64,000 bases of DNA from Promerops cafer (Eukaryota; Chordata; Aves; Passeriformes; Nectariniidae). Location: the NCBI GenBank assembly GCA_013398275.1, contig VZSE01002466.1, forward strand, positions 326 through 64,325, in the 5' to 3' direction. This document shows, piece by piece, positions 1-10,544 of this stretch. A program made the position numbers and the translations under genes. Each line of letters starts with the position of its first letter. Positions within the stretch are counted from its first letter, which is position 1. A model generated the notes under the pieces. The model saw only the letters and a program-made list of their open reading frames with translations. It searched no databases and was not told the origin of the DNA.

Positions 1-25
1 AAAAAAAAAAAAAAAAAAAAAAAAA
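1..25. repeat. poly-A run at window edge
   Basis: Twenty-five consecutive A residues open the window. It may be a retrotransposon tail cut by the window edge, a microsatellite, or an assembly-edge artefact. Nothing to the left can be seen, so these cannot be separated. Confidence 0.9.
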
Positions 26-87
26 GTGATGAAATGGCTTGTAATAAATAGTTTCTGGTTAATCTGCATTTCCCATCACTGAAGTAT

Positions 88-345
88 GGGTGTCTGTAGT
101 ATTTGCTTTTGGGATTTGAGTTGCCCCAATACCTGTCACAAGAACCTGACGAGCTGCACTGCTTATTGCAGGGATTGGCTTAGCTAGGGTTTAAGAGGCC
201 TTTGAGTAAATGCAGTGTATGTTGCAGGGACAGAAGTGGCCACAGTGCCTGACACTGGACATTGAGTGGCTGCAGTGCTTGTTGCAGGGAGTGAAGAAGC
301 CAAAACACTTGTTACCAGAATTTGTGTAACTGCAGTCCCTCTCCT
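88..345. repeat. degenerate ~60-bp tandem repeat (minisatellite)
   Basis: The block GAGTGGCTGCAGTGCTTGTT with TGCAGGGA behind it recurs in register. Its GAG/GTG starts lie at 204, 264 and 324, exactly 60 bp apart. A shorter version starts at 151, and a more diverged one (TGTCTGTAGTATTTGC) starts near 90. The second half of each unit (GTGGCCACAGTGCCTGACAC, and relatives at 120-145 and 296-320) also recurs. That gives about four units plus a partial one, with small deletions in the older copies. No open frame runs through all copies. The gradient of divergence suggests an old minisatellite that is no longer homogenising. Confidence 0.75.
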
Positions 346-535
346 TTTCCTTCAACTGTGTTTGTCCATGGATTGAGGTAAACAGCAATCACTGCTCAAC
401 CCTAAAAAAGACTTCAACCATATGGAAGCCCATGCTGATACCCAGCAAAAGGGGACAGGCTTGTTTCAAGGGTAATTCAAAGGTCATTTGAAATCTTTAA
501 TATTCTCAAATACTTCTGCAGTCAGCCTAGAGGGC

Positions 536-636
536 TTACAAAGGGAGGGAGGGAGGCGGAGAGGCAGGTGGGAAGGCAGACAGGGAGGAAGGGAGGCAGG
601 AAGACAGAAGAAGGCAAGGCAAGGCAAGGGGNCCCC
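536..636. repeat. purine-rich low-complexity tract with assembly N
   Basis: A GGGA/GGCA-rich run ends in three GGCAA-type units and one N at position 632, followed by CCCC. The ambiguous base sits exactly where the G tract turns to C, so the local sequence is uncertain. It abuts the 3' side of the CR1 fragment (minus strand). Confidence 0.85.
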
Positions 637-719
637 TTAGTTTGAAAATTATAATAATTCGGAGGGAGGGGGTTTACATTTTCCATTTCAAGAGAGGCTC
701 CTGCCCTCCTTAGCAGACA

Positions 720-1245
720 CTTGTCTTTTTCAAACCAAGATACCTTCATAGTCCTCTGCTGGACCCACTCCAAGAGCTCCATGTCTCTCTTTTACTGAGG
801 AGCCCAGAACTAGACACAGCATTCCAGGTGAGGCCTCACCAGGGCTGAGAAGAGGGGCAGGGTCACCTGCCTCAACCTGCTGGTAATGCTCTTCATAATG
901 CAGCCCAGGATACCATGGGCCTGCTTGGCCAGAAGACAAGGACAACTGGCTGGCTCATGGACAACTTGTTGTCCACCAGGACCCCCAGCTCCTTCTCCAC
1001 AGAGCTGCTTTCCAGCAGGTTACCCCCAGCCTGTGCTGGTGTCTGGGCTTGCTCCTCCCCAGGTGCAGGACCCTGCATTCCCCCTTGCTGAATTTCAGAA
1101 GGTTCCTCTCTGCCCATCTCTCCAGCCTGACGAGTTCCTTCTGAAGGGCTGCACAGCCCTCTGGGGTGTCAGCCACTCCTCCCAACTTTGTGTTGGCAAC
1201 AATCTTGCTGAGGAGGCATCTGGAGACTCCCCGCAACAACCTTAG
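720..1245 (-). mobile_element. CR1 LINE fragment, ORF2 reverse-transcriptase C-terminal part, decayed
   Basis: Read on the minus strand, this is the C-terminal part of CR1 ORF2. The order seen is TKLGGVADTPEGCAAL, then LERWAERNLLKFSKGECRVLHLG, which I split here as LERWAERNLL followed by KFSKGECRVLHLG, then LLESSSVEKELGVLVDNKLS, then a piece resembling the CR1 ALVRPHLE-CCV-FW block, then KRDMELLEWVQQRT. These pieces lie in different frames: there is a frameshift near 1020, another upstream of 945, and in-frame stops inside the CCV-FW block. The position of the catalytic FADD motif reads IVAN, so both aspartates are lost. The element is 5'-truncated at about 1245. The 3' UTR and the ATTCTGTG tail are absent. 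It is an inactive fossil. Confidence 0.9.
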
Positions 1246-1473
1246 TCCAAGCTCTATGGAGAGTAAACATCACAACATAGAACACATACAGCAAGAACAG
1301 TATTACACAATGAGTGTCTGAATACACACACAGAATCACTGAGAGCAAATGAAATATAATGATGACCAGAGCCTATTACAGCAAGTGCTCATAACAAATT
1401 TGTTTTAACACACTATGGTCAGATCTGTTATTATCTTAATGCTTCAAACCCCATGTTAGATGCCAGAAGAGAC

Positions 1474-2084
1474 TGTCATGGTTTATCTCCAACTAGCAAC
1501 CAAGTATCATGCTGTTGCTCACTCACTCACTCCTCCCCAGATTCCCCCATCTGGTGAGGAGGAGAGCCAAGAAGAAAAAATAAACCACATAGGTTGAGCT
1601 AAGAACAATGTAAGAATTGAAACAAAACATAATAGCAATAATAATAATAATAATAACAACAACAACATCAATAATAGCAATAATAAGGAGACGGAAAGAA
1701 AGTAACAGACACAAAGAGAAGCAAGTGATGCACGATACAATTGTTCACCATCTGCTGACCAATGCCCATCCCCCGAACCACAACCATCCCTCTTCTGGTA
1801 ACTCCCCCCATTTTATATACTGGGGCATGAAGTTCTGTGGTACAGAACAGCTCCTTGGCCAATTCACATCAGCTGGCCCAGCTATGCTCATTCCGAGCCT
1901 TTTGTGCAGCTCCTCATTAGCAGGCCATGAGAAACTGAGCAGTCCTTGATTTAGGGTAAGCACTACTTAGCAACAGCCAAAACACGCATATGTTACCAAC
2001 AGTATTCTGATACTAAATCTAAAATCACAGCACTCTGCCAGTACTAAGAAGAAAGTGAAGTCTGTACCAGCTGAAAGAAGGATA
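1474..2084 (-). mobile_element. solo LTR, avian endogenous retrovirus (ERVL-like)
   Basis: The block starts TGTCATGGTTTA and ends near CAGCTGAAAGAAGGATA, which I read as a decayed complement of the TGTCCTGGTTTCAGCTGG start common in avian LTRs. A TATA-like stretch, GTATATAAAA, lies on the minus strand at 1811-1820. An AAT/AAC-rich patch lies at 1631-1686. At about 611 bp it has the size of a solo LTR, and no retroviral gene is visible on either side. The flanking 5-mers (gagac, actac) do not match, so no target-site duplication is confirmed. The orientation rests on the TATA box and the end motifs. The family name is from memory. Confidence 0.75.
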
Positions 2085-3007
2085 ACTACCTTCGCCCTCT
2101 TCCTTTACTTTCTATTCCTTCCTTTGCCTTTTCTCTTCCCTTTTCTCTTCCCTTTTACTTAAAATTTTCTTTGTTTTACTATGGTCAGATCTTGGCTTCA
2201 TATCTCATCCCAACTGCCTTGCAGTCATAGCATATTCGCTCTGCAAATGCTGATTTAGCCTTTACTAGATACCAAGAACAATGTTTTCTCCACTTCTGCT
2301 GGAATTAGAATGGTATTTTCATAACCAATGAGTAAGGAAAGACTTGTTAAGAGAGCTCTAAAAGAAAATTGCAAACAAGTCACGTACACTCAGATAATAA
2401 ACAGACATTAGATGCACTTGCACAGCTGGGGTCATGTGCTTGGTAACAGGTGATACCATGGCCAAAGCCAGTAGGCTCTGTAAACTGTAAAAACAACTAC
2501 TACAGGTAAGTAATTGTAATAGAGTTATAACACAGAATCCTTCTCTTGCTCCCAGCCCAGAGTTACCTTTATTGTTGGCAATAAAAAGGGGCTTTAGCTA
2601 GCACATATGTCTGCTGCCTTTTCTTCTGTGTAGCTGTGCACAAACAAGAAGAAAACCACAAGGAAATTCACTTCAGTAACCCCACCACAATTAAAATAAG
2701 GTTGCTATTTCACAGTCTTCTCTATTCCTCTTCCTTCCACTTCTGCTTCCCCTTCCTCCTTTCTTTCCCCCTGATGATGAGCCTGTTATTTGCCTGAAAT
2801 GCCATGGCACTTTCAGCTTCAAAACCATTTTAAAGGGCACATATTACAAAGGTTATAATGGTTAACAGGATTTTGTTTTCTTTTTCTCAGTCTGTAGATG
2901 CTCACAAGCATTAGCACAGGACACACGTATCAGAGACTGAAATATTATAGTTTATGACTTAAACATTATCATGACTTTTGCCTATTATAGTAAAACTGTA
3001 TTACAAA
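2085..3007. other. unique AT-rich spacer
   Basis: No gene or repeat recognised. Pyrimidine-rich patches occur near 2095-2165, including a TTTTCTCTTCCC duplication, and near 2720-2775. Confidence 0.6.
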
Positions 3008-3810
3008 AGCTGCAGAGAAGACCACCACACCCTGAACAGACCTTCTGACTGAGGCCCTGAAGTGCTCGCTGACGGAGATAAGATACAGTAAACTCAGGTC
3101 TGGGGAGAGAAGAATACATTCACACAGGAATCAAGCTTAGCACCTTCAGGGAGGAGACCGCAGCCCCAGGGCTATCAGCTGCAAGGTTCTCACAGACCCT
3201 CACACCAAAGGGTCGGGGGAGGAGAGGTTTTGGGTGTGTGTTGGAAAAGCCTCTGGTGAGAAGCAGTGACCGCCCATCCCGCGCTGAGCAGAGGAGATCA
3301 GCTGAGGGGTCCCTTCACCCCAGGAAAAGCTTATCCACGGCAGAGGGGGTGTCATGGCCCATCAAAGGGCCCCCCAAAGGGCTCCCCAGACCCTGCACCA
3401 GAGCACTGCAGATGATACAAAAGACCCTCAGCGTGGCAAGGGACAGTGTCCAACTGGCCCCCTGCAAGGGGGGCACCTGGGTATTGCCACCTGCCCAAAG
3501 CGTGCATCAATCACTGAATTCTGTACCCTTCGGCGTGTGGGGGCGATGGGGGACCCTCACCACCAAGGAGACTGGACGGAGGGGAGCAACGAGACATCGC
3601 TGGGACCCTCGGATGGGTGACATGCTTCCACCTAACCCCTGTCACTCTCCCCCTGTCCCCCCACCCTGCACACACACTTCCTTCTCTATCTTTTTTTTCT
3701 ATCTTTTCTCTTTCTTTCTCTTTGCCTCTTTTACTATTAAATAAAATACATCAAATTTTTGGCACCAGCATCTAACCTTGTTTGGTTTTAATTTTGTTTT
3801 TGGGTATACA
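3008..3810 (+). mobile_element. putative GC-rich solo LTR
   Basis: A GC- and CpG-richer block (about 3050-3640) in AT-rich surroundings is followed by a long pyrimidine tract (about 3650-3730). Next come the polyadenylation signal AATAAA in TTAAATAAAATAC (about 3737-3745) and a GGCACC-containing downstream stretch. That order (U3-like, pyrimidine, AATAAA, short U5-like) fits an avian LTR on the plus strand. Both boundaries are approximate and no target-site duplication was identified. A 168-codon open frame at 3238-3744 lies wholly inside and is explained by base composition. The alternative is a CpG-island promoter or a terminal exon; the sharp base-composition step favours an insertion. Confidence 0.5.
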
Positions 3811-3852
3811 TTGAACCTTCAAAGTTCTTTCTGTTTTATACACAGAGACTTC

Positions 3853-3870
3853 TTTTTTTTTTTTTTTTTT
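3853..3870. repeat. poly-T run (18)
   Basis: Eighteen T residues just downstream of the LTR-like block. On the minus strand this is a poly-A tract. No element ending here was recognised. Confidence 0.9.
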
Positions 3871-4476
3871 CTCTTCTGGGTTTAAACAGGATTGTAATAA
3901 CATGTACAGCCAGGAGCAGGCTGATACAATCCCCATGTTACACTGAAAACACATCACTCAAAGCCTGGCAAAGGAAAGTGAGAACTGTGGGAACTTGTAG
4001 ATCCCCTGTGTCATGTGGAGGGTCAGATGCATGATGATTACAGTGAAGAAAATAGTAATCTTTGGTGTAAACAGGAAGGAAGGTAACTCATGCACAAACG
4101 TGGTGCTCTTGAGAACAAATGGAAAAGTTTTTGTGATTTTTCTCTCTTTTGGGAGGGAATGCAATATCTTTATATGAATTTTTATTTTCGCATGCAAAAA
4201 AGAAATCCCCTAAACATTCCCACTCCTAATTTATAGGTATTTTTTAATCTTGTGTTTCTAAATTCTTACTTTTTTTCAGCCTGTGAGAATAAAGACCTCT
4301 TATCAATATCATGTATCAATTAGAATGAAACATGCAGAGAATATGGAAACAGGAATAGAGGCAAAGCAGTCCTTGTTTCCTGAAGACCAAGTTTCAAGAA
4401 TGAGAATTGGGTCTAATCACACATAAAAGAGGAGGAGGAGGAGGGGCTGCATCGTATTTTCCAAAGTGCTCTGTTT

Positions 4477-4708
4477 CACAGAATCATAAAATGACAGAAC
4501 TTCCTGATTTGGAAGGGACCAAATACGATCATCAAAGTCCAACTCCTGGCCTGGAACAGGACAACCCCAAGAATTATATCATGTGCCTGAGAGCATTGTC
4601 CAAATACTTCTTGAGCTCTTTGGTGCCATGACCACTTCGCTGGGGAGCCTGTTCCAGTGCCCAGCCACATTCTGCGTAGGAAGCTTTCCCTGATACTCAG
4701 CTTACATG
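4477..4708 (-). mobile_element. CR1 LINE 3' end
   Basis: The plus strand reads CACAGAATCATAAAATGACA, then GGAAGGGACC, GATCATCAAAGTCCAACTCC, GGGGAGCCTGTTCCAGTGCC and TTTCCCTGATACTCAG. This is the complement of the CR1 3' UTR and the last ORF2 codons. Only about 230 bp remains, so it is strongly 5'-truncated, as is usual for CR1. Confidence 0.88.
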
Positions 4709-5772
4709 AGAACAAAAAATCCTCAAAGAGTCACATGGAAAAGCATAGAAGAAAAAAGCAGATATGTCTTGTTTTAATTTCAAAGATGGGATCTGGGTTT
4801 TCTGATTCTTATTCTGGGAAGAAAGGGGTAAAAAAAGAAAGTTCCTGCAGAAACATGTGCCTCCTTCAGAACAGAAGCATGTGCCCACTTGCAAGTATGC
4901 ATATTTATCAGTGTCCAGGTACAGAAATGACAAGAAGCAAGAAAAATCCCCAGCCATTTCTTTTTATCTGCTGTGATCTGCTGTCTGGCTTGGGCTGGAT
5001 GGTGCAGGGTTGGAAAAAGACCAAAGCCAAAATATAGTAAAATGCAAGGTATTTTTAGAGGCTGGAGCTGAACTCAGCATACCTTCCTAGCTTAACTTCA
5101 GATAGATGTATGACCACATAGAAAGTGCAAACTGTTTTGATCTTACCTCCTCCTTTTATTTGCAATTCATAAGAAAAACTGTCTAACTGAGATCACCAGA
5201 ACCCAAGATTATTAATGAGGCCAGTTTGTGCATGTGGGGTAATGTGGAGACCACCCTGTCACCACTTTTGTGGTGTATTCACCCAGACTGGAGACCATGG
5301 GACATGGTGAGAGAGACACAGGGAGATGCCTTTTCATCCATGGAGGGATCTGTTCAGCAGAGCAAAAGGGAAGGCAATAAATTCACAAAAAGGTTCATCA
5401 CCACTTTTAGCTCCTGCTGCAGCACTTGGCAAGACAGGATTGGGGCAGTCCTGGAGCTCCCATTGCTGTTTCAGTGCACAGAGTTGCTGGCACTGGCAAC
5501 ACCCTGGCAAGCCCTGCAGGCCCTGCTTAGCACTGTGCCTCTGCCAGTTGTGCCAGTTTCCAAGGGCTGTAATTACAACATGTATTTGACAAGAAGGGTA
5601 ATTTATCATGAGAAAGGTGTTTCTTCTCATGATGGTTATTCAGTGTCCTGTTGGTTACTGAGAATTTTAGGCTTTCTGTACTGAAGGGCACTGACCCTTG
5701 TTAAAGCACTGCATTTGACCTGAGGCCATGGAGAGGGCTTCCAAAACTGAGTGATAGCACTGAAATTACAGG
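4709..5772. other. unique spacer, no gene supported
   Basis: No repeat was recognised. It holds a 152-codon open frame (5226-5684, plus) and a 126-codon one (4657-5037, plus), neither resembling a known family. The patch at 5400-5560 is GC-richer than its surroundings. Confidence 0.55.
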
Positions 5773-6185
5773 TGTGTAGTTTGAATAGAAGTGTGTGATA
5801 TCACAGGGTGGAGAGCTTAGGGTTTGGGGTTTTAGAGTAATGTAATGTATATGGGGGAAGATGGAGGGTTTTTGGCGTAGGGAGGTCTTTCTTCTTCACC
5901 TGCTTCTTCATGCTTTTGGGTAGTGTTCTGTAACTGGACAAGAAAGGCCGCAGTGCGGACTTCAAGTTTTTAGCTATTGGGTCAAAAATAGAAATAATTT
6001 AGGTGTCACTTCATAGTTGGATAGTTTGCGCTTAAAAGTCCTTGGAAAGAAGAAGATGGGGGCCATTTTTTGCTTTGTTAGCTAGAACTCACAGCTTGTG
6101 AGACTGTAACATAGATAAGAACTAATAAATATCTGAGTCCAAACAAGAAACTACGTCTCTCTCGTCTTTAATCCCGACTCTAACA
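5773..6185 (+). mobile_element. solo LTR, avian endogenous retrovirus
   Basis: Starts at TGTGTAGTTTGAATAG and ends CTTTAATCCCGACTCTAACA. A promoter-like CTTAAAAGTCC sits near 6032, and a polyadenylation signal AATAAA lies at 6124-6129. The segment AGAGTAATGTAATGTATATG and the downstream ATCCCGAC-type end match an LTR pattern I recall as common in songbirds. It is about 410 bp with no retroviral coding sequence alongside, so it is a solo LTR. The target-site duplication is not clear. Confidence 0.75.
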
Positions 6186-9100
6186 TCAAGAAAAAGAAGA
6201 TAAGATCACCACACTGTCCACACTCCCTGATGTGGGACTTAGTCCCTACATGTAAAGAGCACAATATCCTCTTGCCTAGAAGCTGTCCTTTTCCACTGTG
6301 CCAGTGGTGTCCAGCTCCCACAAAGCCCAAGGGCCAATGCCCAAAGAGTTCTGTCATTGATTTTAGTTATTCAGACATCATACTTGACTCATTGAAACCA
6401 AAAATTGTATAAGAAAAGCTTAATTTTAGTACACTTCCTATTTATGAATAGCAATGAGAATTTGAAAATGTTGAAGTGTCTTCCTCAGAATTCAATTGAA
6501 ATGCTTTTTCTTCATTTAAAAATGTTATCAATACCATGAAATGGATCTATAACAAAAATTAATACAGACTTACTTGAAGGGAAATGTTCAGAATTAGTTT
6601 TTCTTCATTTGGGCAAGTCTACTTCACTATATTTTTCTGCTTGAAAATAATTTGTGTTTTAACTTTTAATGGTGATTTTAGACAAATATTTTTGGATATA
6701 GAATAATTGTTCAGGTCAGAAAATATCTTTTTTTTCCTACTGCCATAATGTGCATTCTGTTGTTCCTGTCTTAAATAAGGATTCTGTACATATCACAATT
6801 GATGTCATCACTAATACATCATGCTAAGTCAGCAGAGCTTCCATTTTGATATCAAAAACTTATTTTCCTAAACTTTTATGTTATTTTGCACTTGGACAAT
6901 ATACCAAACATAAACTTTTCTTCCAGTATGTGGGATGGAAAACTGCCCAAGTATTGCTGCTCTTGTGCCATCAATACCTGCCAATAGCTGAGTTTATCTA
7001 GTCCGTTCCTATGTATAGCAGACTGCATTCAATGACTTTGTAGAGATGAATTCAGATGAACTTATAGTTGTCAGTTTCCTCAGGAATGAGATGAAAGGAA
7101 ATCCTAACTACATTGGAGTCTAGCAAGAAATTATTGTGGACCTGAACTCCTCTAACAGGTGTTTTCCTTCAGCATCAGATCAGTCAAATAACATGCAATT
7201 AAACTATCACCTAGGACACCACGCTACAGGAACAGAAGAAAACTTAATCCAAAACCTAACCTTATTAGATGCCAGAGATTCAAATTTGCCACTTATGATC
7301 ACATAGTCTGCCTCACATAGTTGATTGTGCCACCCATTTTCATGGGCTATATGTGGTCCAGTGGAAATAAGTTCTGTCCTTAGTAAATTGATCTCATTTA
7401 TATTTTCATAGTGGTTTCTCAAGGACAGGAGAAGGGCATGTTCATCACATCATAGATCTTGTAGTGACTTCTGCTACATAACCAACAGAAAAGCATGGAT
7501 GCAGGGAAACAGTTTCTAAAGTTTCTGATCTTCTGAAGTGTTACTGTAGGCCTATCTGGAGTGTACTGCCCTGGCATCAGCACTGTTCATTAGACAAATC
7601 TTTAAAGACACACATTTCAGAGGTATGAATAATTTTGTAGTGATTTCTTTTTCTTTTTCTTTTTTTTGTCTTTGCACAATTACATAGTACTCACAGCTTG
7701 TTTTTTGCATTTTATCTTGGAAAATTCTTTGCTCACTGTTTCTCCAGCAAACTTTGATATTTGTCTGGGAAATCAGAGCTTCAGAATGGAGCACAGTGAT
7801 TTCTGTTTTCATTTCTTCCAGTGTGCAGCTGATGGGCACTGAGGCAGCAATAGTTTGGCAAAGGTACTCACTGTGGGATAGATGTGTCTTGTGAAGAACC
7901 ATCCCAAGCTCTGGGATCAGGCATGGTTAAGATACCTGACTGATGATTCTCACCTGTGGAAAATGGTGGGTCTTAAGACAAATTGCTCTAGTGCTTTCTG
8001 AGCATAACACCCCTGGAAAAGAGGGCAGAAAAACAAAGCCACATGACTTCAAAGAGTTTTTGATCTGCAGGCTACCATCAGAGAAAACCACAAAGGAGGA
8101 AAACATGCCCATTTATCATCAACATGCCACAGAAGTCTTGCTGCCATTTTCAGCAGTGCTGTCTGGACTCTAAACACTCAGCATCTCTCAAAGCAGAGTG
8201 CGGAAATGAGTTACAGTCCTTTCAACTTGTTCATTGGAATACATTATGCACACACAGATTATGTGAATTCGTTTCTGTTTTCTGTTGAATCCTGAGTAAT
8301 GGCCTGCTCTTGAATCTAGTTAAAAAATCAAAGACAGGACTTCCATATGGAACCCGGCATATAGTGGAACAACCAGTGTCCAGAAGCAAAAGTGCTGTAT
8401 CACGGTCCTCTAGAGATTGTGCCTAATAAAGACACAATGGAAGAAATCTAGAGCATGGTGGAAAAGTAATGCAATTGTCATAATGGGAAAATTAAAGTGC
8501 CCAAGCTAATTCTGTCAGTTCAGTTCATGGCGTATTTTGCAATCTCGCCAACAAACAGGTCTTGTGTATCAGGCTGGGAAGCAGATTGCTGTGATTTTCT
8601 TACCCTAGTCATAATTCATACAGAGGACTTTTAGAAATCATTTTTTTCATGTATGTATTGTACATACAGATTGTTATCCATAGAAATATTTCCAAATTTA
8701 CAGCTGACTAGGGCTCCTGTATTTTAGAGTGTTAACCACAAAATTAACTTCAAGACAAAACTACATGTTCTTTCCCCTTTCCACATTACTCAACAGAAGA
8801 AATACTGGGTCAGCTGTTCTTGTGCTTTTTGTTCATTCTACTAGACCAAAGGAAAAAAAACAAAGGAACTTTAGTAACTATGGAAGTTTTTGCATTAAGA
8901 TATGGTAAAATCACACTGCTGGTGGGATTCTGATCCTTGACTGAAGATTTCATTTGCAGGAGCTTCACCTTTAAGGGTGGAAGTTCTTCTATGTCCTTCT
9001 CCAGACTATTAGATCCCCTACACACCAAGATCTGCACTGCTATTTTCTGCCATTTAGGCCCTGGAATTTCCAGGGGGTTGATGGGTCAACAATGCAAAAC

Positions 9101-9432
9101 ACACCATCTACAGCATTAGCCAGGATAGTGGTTTCCTGAAGTATAAGAATATAATGCTATAGGGAATACCAAAACAGGCATCTGAGTCCAAACCCAAAGA
9201 AAACAGGCAAAGAAACTGCAGTGACACCTTGGTTCTTCCTTGTATACAGTGCCGAAAAATCTGAAATTCAAAGGGTTCAAGTTCCACTGCTTTGTGGACT
9301 AGACTTTAATTTTTAATATAATCTCTCATGTCTGAAAGTAAATAGTATTTTAAAAGTAATGCTATGAGCAAAGAGATTCACATCAGCTTCTGCCTCATGC
9401 CACCAGTGATACAGATTAAGCCTGTAAAACAG
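6186..9432. other. AT-rich unique sequence, no gene supported
   Basis: All open frames are short; the longest is 116 codons on the minus strand at 7552-7902, unrecognised. A short hairpin (TGTATGTA / TACATACA, 3-base loop) lies near 8652-8670. No dispersed repeat was recognised. Confidence 0.55.
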
Positions 9433-10544
9433 TGTCCTGACTCTTATTGTCTCCACAGAAGTGGACTTTGTCTGGTCCTAGCACAACAGAGTCCCGGGTA
9501 ACCCAAAAATGTGTATTGTATTCCATATCTGTCCTACACCTCTCTGCGAGGGCCGGAAGAAGAACCGGGTGTCTTGCCCAGGTTCTTGAGGCAGGGAGTG
9601 CGTGCCAGGGTCCCTTTAAGAGTTTGGGAAGACCCAAGCAGAGCCGCTCTCTTTTTTGTTCTCGGAGGGAAAGCTGAGGCAGTACAAAGCAGAAGCAGCC
9701 CCCGTTTGTTTTCTTTTGTTTTTTCCTGGACTTCTGGAGCAGTTGGCATCATCATTTTGGCCACGGTTGCCATGGGCAGCGCCTGTTCCTGGGGCAGGGG
9801 AGGTAATTTTTAATCGGATTTTTTTTTTTTTTTTTACTTTTCCGGGAAAAATGGAACAGCCCCACTCCATACGGTTGCCCCAGCTCGCCAGCAGCGCGTG
9901 GTCTAAGCACAGAGTACACCGTCCGAGCTGCCCTGCCGGCTGGCTGCTGCTTTTGCTGAGGCGAAGGTGAAGTCACTCCACAAGTTATAGCCCCTGGCCC
10001 AGTTACAGCCGCCACCGTCAACAGCGCTGCCGCCACGGGTCATCCACGCTGTCATCCACGCTGTCGGGTGGCGTGGAGCTAACAGATCGGCAACATCTGC
10101 TGGTTTTGGACTCCAGATTTCTTTTGGTTCTTGTTCCCTGTTGTTGTTTGGGGGGAGAGGGAATTTTGTAGTGTGGAAGTTCAGTTGCCGTGTTGTTTTT
10201 TCTTCCTCTGTTCTCTCTCGCCACCATGTGCTCAGGAGAAGGCGGTCTCCTACCATCCCTCGCCATGTGGTCTTTTGTGGGGGCCGCCAGCTTGGGGAGG
10301 GGCTTCTCCGCCTTCCTGTGTTTTTTGTTCCCGGGCACTCGGAGGCATTCAATGCTCTTGTATCTACTGATTATTTCTGTTACTTCTCCCTGTTGCTGTT
10401 CCGTTTTCTGCTAAACTGTTATTTTTCATTTATAGTTTCTCACAGTCGTCTCTCCTTATTGGTGAAAAGGGGAGTGGCTAAACCTAAAAGGGGAGGTAAC
10501 TTATTTTGAAGTGTCCACCCCATAAATTGTCTTAAACCAAGACA
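9433..10544 (+). mobile_element. large CpG-containing solo LTR-like block
   Basis: The right end is clear: CTTAAACCAAGACA at 10531-10544 matches the terminal ...TTAAACCA-GACA of avian ERVL-type LTRs, and GCTAAACTGTT near 10411 fits their interior. A matching TGTC start is best placed at 9433 (TGTCCTGACTC), with 9449 and 9469 as alternatives, so the left boundary is uncertain. The inside is GC-richer than the flanks with many CpGs at about 9860-10340, a 17-T run near 9820, and a 12-bp direct duplication CATCCACGCTGT at about 10040-10065. Open frames of 60-149 codons run on both strands but look like composition effects. A single-copy CpG-island promoter remains possible for the left half. Confidence 0.6.

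Noticed and set aside
3238..3744. 168-codon open frame, plus strand
   Set aside because: Lies wholly inside the GC-rich LTR-like block and runs into its pyrimidine tract. Base composition explains it.
5226..5684. 152-codon open frame, plus strand
   Set aside because: No family resemblance, overlapped by another open frame on each strand, and no gene structure around it.
9903..10352. 149-codon open frame on minus, with 122- and 79-codon frames on plus in the same DNA
   Set aside because: Several open frames on both strands of the same GC-richer LTR-like block indicate composition rather than coding.
10220..10414. ATG in strong Kozak context with a 62-codon frame
   Set aside because: Lies inside the LTR-like block, the peptide is unrecognised and hydrophobic, and there is no conservation evidence.
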